From G963701675 sp963701675 (GTDB lineage: Bacteria > Planctomycetota > Planctomycetia > Gemmatales > Gemmataceae), in the NCBI GenBank assembly GCA_963701675.1, contig OY969623.1:2976001-3040000 (forward strand): a stretch of DNA of 64,000 nucleotides, in the 5' to 3' direction. The translations under genes were made by a program, and so were the position numbers. Under the pieces are notes generated by a model, which was given only the letters and a program-made list of their open reading frames with translations, made no database searches and was not told the DNA's origin. Below are positions 57,808 to 64,000 of this stretch, in pieces. Position 1 is the stretch's first letter, and each line of letters opens with the position of its first letter.

Positions 57808-59697
57808 ATGACAAAAGTGAGACTCGCAGGGGAGGCGCCGGTCGCGAGCCGCAGGCAAGCCCTGATCGCTGTCGTGGCCTTCTTGGCCATTGCTTGCCAC
57901 CTCTTGCTGCGATTCGCCTTCCGGCCGGAGGGCACCGCCTTCGGCTTACAGCTCGTCGATCTCCCTCTCATCCTCGCCTTGGCGCTGGGCGGCGTTCCGC
58001 TGGTCCTCGAACTCTTGCTCAAACTGCTCCGGCGCGAGTTCGGCTCGGACCTGCTCGCGGGGATCTCGATCGTCACTTCGGTTCTACTCGGCGAATACCT
58101 GGCGGGGGCCTTGGTCGTCCTCATGCTGTCCGGGGGTGGAGCGTTGGAGGCCTACGCGGTCCGCAGCGCTTCCTCGGTGCTGGCGGCGCTCGCCAAGCGT
58201 ATGCCCTCGGCTGCACACCGCAGGCAGGATGGGGAGGTGGCCGACGTCGCGTTGGGGGCGGTAGCGCTCGGTGATACGCTGGTGGTGTTCCCTCACGAGA
58301 TCTGCCCGGTTGACGGCACCGTGGTCGAAGGGCACGGCGTGATGGACGAGTCTTATCTCACGGGCGAGCCGTACCAAATGTCCAAGGCGCCCGGGTCGAC
58401 CGTCCTGTCGGGTGCGGTCAACGGCGATTCGGCCTTGACCATCCGGGCCGATCGGCTTGCTGTGGACTCCCGGTATGCCAAGATCATGCAGGTGATGCGA
58501 GCCTCGGAACAAGGTCGCCCACATCTAAGGCGGCTGGGAGACCAGCTCGGCGCCATCTACACGCCCGTGGCCGTAACCGTCGCGTTGGCGGCCTGGGCGG
58601 TAAGCCTTGACCCGACTCGGTTCCTGGCCGTACTTGTGGTCGCCACTCCGTGCCCGTTGCTGATCGCCATCCCGGTGGCCATCATTGGTGCCGTATCTCT
58701 CGCTGCCCGGCGGGGCATCATCATTCGCGACCCCGGCGTCCTGGAGAAAATCGACACGTGCCGCACGGCCATCTTCGACAAGACCGGCACGCTGACCTAC
58801 GGCCAGCCGCGCCTGACGGAGCTTATGCCGGGACAGGGCTGGGACGAAAGGGAAGTGCTGATGCTGGTCGCCGCTCTTGAACGATACTCGAAGCACCCAC
58901 TGTCCGGGGCGATCCTGAATGCCGCTCGCAAGGCGGGGACAGCTCTGCCGGAGGCCAGTGCCGTGAGCGAGCTGCCTGGGCAGGGGCTGGTGGGCGCCGT
59001 ATCGGGGCGGGCCATCGAAGTAACGAGCCGGAAGATTGCAGTCGCCCGGATGCCCCGGTTGGTGACGGAGTTGCCCGCCACCTCCGGCGGGCTGGAGTGT
59101 ATCATCCTCATCGATGGTCGCTATGCGGCGACGCTGCGATTCCGCGACGAGCCACGCGCCGACAGCGCGTCGTTCATCCACCATTTGGGCCCCAAGCATC
59201 GGTTCGACCGGGTGATGCTGGTCTCAGGAGACCGTGAGTCGGAGGTTCGTTTCCTGGCGGAACGGGTCGGGATCACGGAAGTGCGTGCCGGCCAGACGCC
59301 TGAGCAGAAACTGGAGATCGTCCGCGTGGAAACGCGGAAAGCGAACACGGTGTACCTCGGAGATGGGATCAACGACGCGCCTGCCCTGACTGCCTCCACC
59401 GTGGGTGTCGCTTTCGGACAGAACAGCGACGTGACTTCGGAAGCGGCCGGGGCAGTGATCCTGGAGAGTTCGCTGGAACGGGTGGACGAGTTCCTGCACA
59501 TCAGCGGTCGCCTCCGCACGATCGCGCTCCAGAGCGCCGTGGGCGGGATGGTGCTGAGCCTGATCGGGATGATAGTCGCGGCGGCGGGTTACCTCCCTCC
59601 GGTGGCCGGAGCCATCCTTCAGGAGGTGATCGATGTCGTTGCGGTGGTCAACGCCCTGCGCATGGCGATACCACCACGATCCCTCACCGATTATTAG
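57808..59697 (+). CDS. P1B-type heavy-metal transporting ATPase with TPC motif
   Basis: 629 residues from ATG 57808 (MTKVRLAGEAPVASRRQALI); the longer frame from 57679 has no motif support and overlaps the remnant on the other strand. P-type ATPase features: actuator 'DESYLTGEPYQMSKAPGS' (TGEP near 184), TM6 'VVATPCPLLIAIPVAI' with TPC at about 280-282, phosphorylation site 'FDKTGTLTYGQPRL' (Asp 324), 'YSKHPLSGAIL' in the position of the P1B HP motif, and hinge 'LGDGINDAPALT' near 517. About eight membrane helices; no N-terminal HMA domain. TPC rather than CPC or SPC is the mark reported for the P1B-5 group, linked to nickel/iron export. There is no C-terminal hemerythrin domain, so the substrate is open. 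A phosphoketolase gene starts 115 bp downstream. Confidence 0.9.
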   Translation: MTKVRLAGEAPVASRRQALIAVVAFLAIACHLLLRFAFRPEGTAFGLQLVDLPLILALALGGVPLVLELLLKLLRREFGSDLLAGISIVTSVLLGEYLAGALVVLMLSGGGALEAYAVRSASSVLAALAKRMPSAAHRRQDGEVADVALGAVALGDTLVVFPHEICPVDGTVVEGHGVMDESYLTGEPYQMSKAPGSTVLSGAVNGDSALTIRADRLAVDSRYAKIMQVMRASEQGRPHLRRLGDQLGAIYTPVAVTVALAAWAVSLDPTRFLAVLVVATPCPLLIAIPVAIIGAVSLAARRGIIIRDPGVLEKIDTCRTAIFDKTGTLTYGQPRLTELMPGQGWDEREVLMLVAALERYSKHPLSGAILNAARKAGTALPEASAVSELPGQGLVGAVSGRAIEVTSRKIAVARMPRLVTELPATSGGLECIILIDGRYAATLRFRDEPRADSASFIHHLGPKHRFDRVMLVSGDRESEVRFLAERVGITEVRAGQTPEQKLEIVRVETRKANTVYLGDGINDAPALTASTVGVAFGQNSDVTSEAAGAVILESSLERVDEFLHISGRLRTIALQSAVGGMVLSLIGMIVAAAGYLPPVAGAILQEVIDVVAVVNALRMAIPPRSLTDY

Positions 59698-59811
59698 CCG
59701 TGCATGAAGCCAGTCCCGCGACGAATCGTGCGGGGCGCAGGAAAGAATCGCTTTTCGAGAAGGCATTTGTCGGAGGCCCTTGATCTCAACATTCCTCACG
59801 GAGCGACAGCC

Positions 59812-61883
59812 ATGGGAAGCCCGCTTTCTCCCGAACAACTACGAAAGATGCACGCCTTCTGGCGGGCGGCGAACTACCTGTCCGTCGGCCAGATCTACTT
59901 GTTCGACAACCCGCTCTTGAAGGAGCCGCTGCAACTGAAGCACGTCAAGCCGCGGCTCCTGGGCCACTGGGGCACTACACCGGGTCTGAATTTTATTTAC
60001 GTCCATCTAAACCGCGTAATCAAGGAAAACGACCTGAGCGTGGTCTACGTCGCCGGACCCGGGCACGGCGGACCCGGCTTGGTTGCCAACGCCTACCTAG
60101 AGGGCACTTATAGCGAGGTTTACCCGAACATCGGGCCGGACGAAGCGGGACTCAAACGCCTGTTCACCCAGTTCTCGTTTCCCGGCGGCATCCCGAGCCA
60201 CGTCGCCCCGGAGACGCCGGGCTCGATTCACGAAGGTGGCGAACTGGGTTATTCCCTCGCGCACGCCTACGGTGCAGTCTTCGACAATCCCGACCTGCTC
60301 GTCGCCTGCGTGGTCGGCGACGGCGAAGCGGAAACCGGTCCGCTGGCCACCGGTTGGCACGGCAACAAATTCCTCAACCCCGTCCGCGACGGCGCCGTAC
60401 TGCCGATCCTGCACCTCAACGGCTATAAGATTGCCAACCCGACCGTGTTGGCCCGCATCAGCCGCGAGGAGTTGGAATCGCTGATGAAGGGCTACGGCTA
60501 CACGCCGCATTTCGTCGAGGGTGACGACCCCTTGAAGATGCATCAGCTCATGGCCGAGACGCTTGACAAGTGCGTATCCGAAATCAGGACGATCCAGGCC
60601 GACGCCCGCAAGAATGGCTTCACCAAGCGACCGCCTTGGCCCATGGTCGTCCTTCGCTCGCCCAAGGGCTGGACTGGCCCAAAGGAGGTGGACGGGCAGA
60701 AGACCGAGGATTACTGGCGCTCCCACCAGGTGCCCATGGGCGCTGGCAGGACGTTCTTGACGTGACCAATCGCGCGTGGGTTGCCGAGACGCTGTCCTAC
60801 GACGACCACCTGAACCCGGATGGCCGGGTGATGGAGGTGCTCAGCGAACACCAATGCCAGGGGTGGCTGGAGGGCTATTTGCTGACCGGGCGGCACGGCT
60901 TCTTTTCGTGCTATGAGGCCTTCATCCACATCATCGACTCGATGTTCAACCAGCACGCCAAGTGGCTGAAAGTGACGCGGCACATCCCCTGGCGACGGCC
61001 GATCGCTTCGCTGAACTACTTACTGTCGTCGCTGGTCTGGCGGCAGGACCACAACGGCTTCAGCCACCAAGACCCCGGCTTCATCGACCATGTGTGCAAC
61101 AAGAAGGCCGAGGTCGTCCGCGTCTACTTGCCGCCGGACGCCAACACGCTCCTGTCCGTGACCGACCACTGCCTGCGTAGTCGCAATTACGTCAATGTCA
61201 TCGTGGCCGGCAAGCAGTCGGCGCCGCAGTGGCTGGGCATGGACCAAGCAGTCAAGCATTGCACTGCGGGCATCGGCATCTGGGAGTGGGCCAGCAACGA
61301 CATGGGCAGCGAGCCTGACGTGGTGATGGCCTGCTGCGGGGATGTGCCGACCCTTGAGACGCTGGCGGCCGTGGAGATGCTCCACCAGCATCTGCCTGAG
61401 CTGAACATCAGGGTGGTCAACGTGGTTGACTTGATGAAGCTCCAGCCGCAGACCGAGCACCCGCACGGCCTGAGCGACTGGGACTTTGACTTGCTTTTTA
61501 CCAAGGACAAGCCGATCATTTTCGCCTTCCACGGCTATCCGTGGCTGATCCATCGCCTAACCTATCGCCGCACCAACCACGATAACTTGCACGTCCGCGG
61601 CTACAAGGAAGAAGGGACCACCACGACGCCCTTCGACATGGTGGTCCTGAACGACATGGATCGCTTCCACCTGGTTGGCGACGTCATCGACAGGCTGCCG
61701 CAGCTGGACTCCCGGGCGGCCTCCGTCAAGCAGGCCGTCCACGACAAGCTGATCGACCACAAAAATTACATCCGCAAATCCGGCGAGGACATGCCGGAGG
61801 TGCGCGACTGGATGTGGGCCAAAGACACGACGGGCGGGGGGACCATAGCCCGGGCCGCCGAAACTGCGGGGGATAACGGCTGA
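59812..61883 (+). pseudogene. Xylulose-5-phosphate/fructose-6-phosphate phosphoketolase with internal deletion near 60740
   Basis: The N-terminal part from ATG 59812 is clear: 'YLSVGQIYLFDNPLLKEPLQ', 'GHWGTTPGLNFIYVHLNRVI', 'PGHGGPGLVANAYLEGTYSE' and the ThDP site 'GDGEAETGPLATGWHGNK'. It is good to 'DYWRSHQVPMG', then stops at 60765. The other frame starts abruptly at 'DVTNRAWVAETLSYDDHLNP' and is perfect to 61883 ('QGWLEGYLLTGRHGFFSCYE', 'HDNLHVRGYKEEGTTTTPFD'). Between HQVP and DVTNRAW the family has roughly 100-140 more residues (the RTNPEHL...ANGG...FRLFGPDE region), absent here. So about 300-400 bp are missing and the frame changes. The enzyme would cleave xylulose-5-P to acetyl-P and glyceraldehyde-3-P; as read it is inactive. 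Confidence 0.87.
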
Positions 61884-62257
61884 TTCAGCCGAATGCGGCT
61901 TTGCGTCGCCGTCGAGTCGGAAAGGCATTTGGCGCCCTTATCCGCGACACCTACTACGATTCCGCAACTCGTTCCGTCGGCCCGCCGGAGATCAGATCGC
62001 ATGTTCTGGAAACAGAAGTTTGGTGAACTGGGTCACCGACTTTTATACGCACATTCGTTCAGTTCGAAGGCCTAGCGCCGAAACTTCGGCGCTTCCCGCA
62101 ATTGACGCCCAGCCCCTACTTCAAGACCAGGGGTGCATTCGCATCGGCGCCGATGTTTGAGAGTTGCACTCACGGAAGCCGGCCAACAGCAAATACTGGC
62201 ACGAGGAAGTGTTCACGTGGCTGAAGAAGTACGCGCCGCCGGGCGGGAAATGAACCC
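61884..62257. other. Intergenic with a hairpin and a short gene-end relic
   Basis: 62074-62093 is a 9-bp perfect stem (AGCGCCGAA/TTCGGCGCT) with a 2-base loop, possibly ending transcription of the ATPase-phosphoketolase unit. 62161-62253 (+) reads 'SKYWHEEVFTWLKKYAPPGG' and K then stop, which looks like the last codons of a lost gene, perhaps a hydrolase. Nothing else is seen. Confidence 0.4.
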
Positions 62258-63412
62258 TCACACTCCCAGCCAAAATTGATCTTGCCACAAGTCAGACTCC
62301 GCGGCAGCGGCGCCAAATGCCAATCGTGGGCGTGCAGAGCTTGCGGGAGTTGTCGCAGTGACATCGTCCGCCGTCGCAAGCCGATGGTAGGCCGTGAACG
62401 CGTTTCGGTTGGCCGCGATAACGGTGCGCCCAGAATCGGAGTTGGTGATGAGTTCGAAGTCCGTCGCTGTGTGGCGTAGCTCGACACCGGTAAACGGCGG
62501 CGTGATCGGGATCGGAAGATGCTCGGAGAGAAAGTCCGCCACGCGTTGCTCCATGAGCGGCGTCGTGAACTCCGGGCCGCCATGGCCGACGCCGGGAAGA
62601 TAGTACACGACGTTGTCGATCCCCACGTTGTCCAGCAAGTCGTGAAGGACTTCGGTTTGCTGCCACGGAACCACACCGTCGCCGTCGGGGATTCCGTCGC
62701 CGTTCGTGTCGGTCAACGTCCCGTGGGCCATCATCGTCGGTGGGTCGTCACTCGTCACGAAGGTTGTGGGGCTGGCGACGCCGGCTTTCCGAGGGTTGAA
62801 CTTGAGGGTGGCGCCGATGAGCTTGGATTCCGGCGAGCCGGCCTCCCCGTGACCTGCATAGCCTGGGACCTGCCAAATTTGCCAGAGATCGGTCGGCCCA
62901 TAGTAGTCGACAACGGCTTGAACCTGACTCGATTGGTCGAGGTTGCCGCCGATATCTCCTTCCAAACGCGTCACGTTCATGGTCCCTGCGGAAGCGGCGA
63001 GGTGGCCGCCGGCCGATGAACCCCACGTGGCGAAGCGCGCCGGATCGAAATGGTACTCGGCCGCATGCGTACGCAGCCAGCGGATCGCACCTTTCACATC
63101 ATGGATTTGCGCCGGCCAAATTGCCTCCCCGGACAGACGGTAGTTCAAGCTTGCTACTGCATAACCGCGTTCGACGAATGGCATTGCCGGGCCCCAGCTC
63201 GCCTTGCTTCCGCTTTGCCATCCGCCCCCATGGATCCAGACAATGGTAGGTAACGGCTGGCCGGTTTGATAATCATCCGGCAAGTGCAAGTCGAGAAGAT
63301 GAGAGGTTAGTCCGTCACCGGCGTAGTTCAGATTAAGGATATCGACTCGAGGGATGATTCGGCCTTCCAGCGTCTCCACGGCGGGGCGGTAGCGCAATCC
63401 GAACGGCGGCAT
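62258..63412 (-). CDS. Secreted alpha/beta-hydrolase (esterase/lipase, BD-FAE-like)
   Basis: About 384 residues from ATG 63412 (MPPFGLRYRPAVETLEGRII), chosen because the extracellular motif 'VETLEGRIIPRVD' sits near residues 12-24 and a GGAG lies upstream; the frame continues to 63670 but that part overlaps kinase debris on the other strand. The oxyanion loop is 'TIVWIHGGGWQSGSKASWGP'; the nucleophile elbow is 'FATWGSSAGGHLAASAG' (GxSxG); a C-terminal His is in 'YYLPGVGHGGPEF'. 'TDTNGDGIPDGDGV' may be a calcium loop inserted before the His. Carbohydrate or feruloyl ester hydrolysis is the likely activity; the substrate is unknown. The last about 85 residues after 'ITPPFTGVEL' are an unassigned extension. 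Confidence 0.83.
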   Translation of the reverse strand: MPPFGLRYRPAVETLEGRIIPRVDILNLNYAGDGLTSHLLDLHLPDDYQTGQPLPTIVWIHGGGWQSGSKASWGPAMPFVERGYAVASLNYRLSGEAIWPAQIHDVKGAIRWLRTHAAEYHFDPARFATWGSSAGGHLAASAGTMNVTRLEGDIGGNLDQSSQVQAVVDYYGPTDLWQIWQVPGYAGHGEAGSPESKLIGATLKFNPRKAGVASPTTFVTSDDPPTMMAHGTLTDTNGDGIPDGDGVVPWQQTEVLHDLLDNVGIDNVVYYLPGVGHGGPEFTTPLMEQRVADFLSEHLPIPITPPFTGVELRHTATDFELITNSDSGRTVIAANRNAFTAYHRLATADDVTATTPASSARPRLAFGAAAAESDLWQDQFWLGV

Positions 63413-63593
63413 TGTCGGAGCTCCATTACCAGGTTGATTAGCGTTGTCATCTCGCGTGCCATTGTAAACAACCGAGGCGTCCCAGGGTTTCGGTTTAGAC
63501 CGGTCCAAGTAGAAAATTGTCTCTATTCGTCCAGCAGTGTAATCGTCTCGTTGTTTGACGCTCCCATCTGGCCCCATGCTCCGATATTCGCGC

Positions 63594-63742
63594 GTCGAGG
63601 CCCGCAGCGACGGGCCCGGCAAGGGCAGCAAGTTCACCGTGCGTCTGCCGATCTTGGTTGAAACGCGCACACCGCCGCCGCCAGAGCCGACCCCGAGACT
63701 GGTGGCCGAGTCTTGGTTGTCATCGACAACGAGGACGCGGCG
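63594..63742 (+). pseudogene. Hybrid histidine kinase fragment (end of ATPase domain, start of receiver)
   Basis: 'VEARSDGPGKGSKFTVRLPI' is the G2-box end of a HATPase_c domain. After a Pro-rich linker ('ETRTPPPPEP') the next frame gives 'RVLVVIDNEDAA', matching the first strand of a receiver domain (usually RVLVVDDNxDAA). Both sides are cut, and one base shift lies between the two pieces. Debris of a hybrid kinase gene. Confidence 0.6.
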
Positions 63743-63758
63743 GGCGGTCGTGGGGGGC

Positions 63759-63968
63759 CTCGACGAAGAAGGGCCGAATGCGCTGCTGCAAACTCATCCA
63801 CCGGTCAACAAGTTCCCGGACTTTGTCCGCGCGCTTGTGCAGCGTTTGCACGTACTATGTCCCCGGCTTGGCAAGGTCAAGGCGGATAAACTACGAGCGC
63901 GTACTACGGGAGTGAGTCGTTGTCGTGCTGTTTCGCACCTTGCGGGATATGTCGGGCTGTTGGACTAA
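63759..63968 (+). pseudogene. Transposase/integrase helix-turn-helix fragment
   Basis: 'LDEEGPNALLQTHPPVNKFP' and 'DFVRALVQRLHVLCPRLGKV' resemble the linker between the HTH and catalytic parts of planctomycete integrase-core transposases ('PVNKFPDFVRYLVQRLK..CP..GK'). No catalytic DDE domain follows before the stop at 63968. It is probably the relic of an insertion that broke the adjacent kinase. Confidence 0.45.
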
Positions 63969-64000
63969 CCGGTCAGGATTGGCCCCATGTCTTGATCCGT

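Noticed and set aside
63413..63670. N-terminal extension of the esterase
   Set aside because: This part overlaps histidine-kinase debris on the other strand, and the extracellular motif expected near the N-terminus would then sit near residue 100.

Overview
The window reads as chromosomal DNA of a planctomycete, most likely near Gemmataceae (family placement is inference). Supporting signs are the N-terminal 'LExLEDRxLLS' peptide of the planctomycete extracellular family on most large proteins, a DUF1501 / DUF1549-DUF1553 / planctomycete-cytochrome-WD40 gene set, a Ser/Thr kinase with TPR repeats next to an ECF sigma factor, and large secreted repeat proteins. No rRNA, tRNA or CRISPR array was seen.

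Layout. 1-8461 (+): three tandem right-handed beta-helix genes, an FG-GAP/VCBS beta-propeller gene and a fourth beta-helix gene. 8674-12464 (-): a glucose/sorbosone-dehydrogenase-like half fused to a DUF7948-SBBP half, and just upstream the orphaned N-terminus of a DUF7948-SBBP protein. 12518-14987: two divergent FG-GAP genes. 15508-23931 (+): a probable four-gene operon (DUF1501, pre-peptidase-domain protein, DUF1549/DUF1553, cytochrome-WD40). 24250-27679 (+): FG-GAP. 27738-31434 (-): sigma factor and kinase. 31647-33966 (-): HARE-HTH protein and an AidB-like acyl-CoA dehydrogenase. 34262-38216 (+): an unknown remnant, an FG-GAP gene with an Ig-like domain, a YceI remnant and a membrane protein. 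38297-53863 (-): eight consecutive secreted repeat genes. 54469-57640: dodecin, a group II intron reverse-transcriptase fragment, gene-poor DNA and a beta-helix remnant. 57808-61883 (+): P1B-type metal ATPase and a phosphoketolase with an internal deletion. 62258 to the end: an esterase, then histidine-kinase/receiver and transposase debris.

The dominant theme is an expanded set of secreted repeat proteins: nine FG-GAP, seven beta-helix and two full DUF7948-SBBP loci plus a truncated one, shuffled by recombination. Two C-terminal tails recur, one ending around 'LATADLDSL' and one ending 'LSTEL'. The first is shared by beta-helix proteins and one FG-GAP protein, so it could be a sorting tag or simply the trace of tail exchange. 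About a dozen genes are broken by single-base frame changes with well-conserved sequence on both sides, several at G/C runs. Sequencing error or very recent slippage explains this better than long decay. Starts given here are chosen from Shine-Dalgarno sites and family N-termini; no database search was possible.
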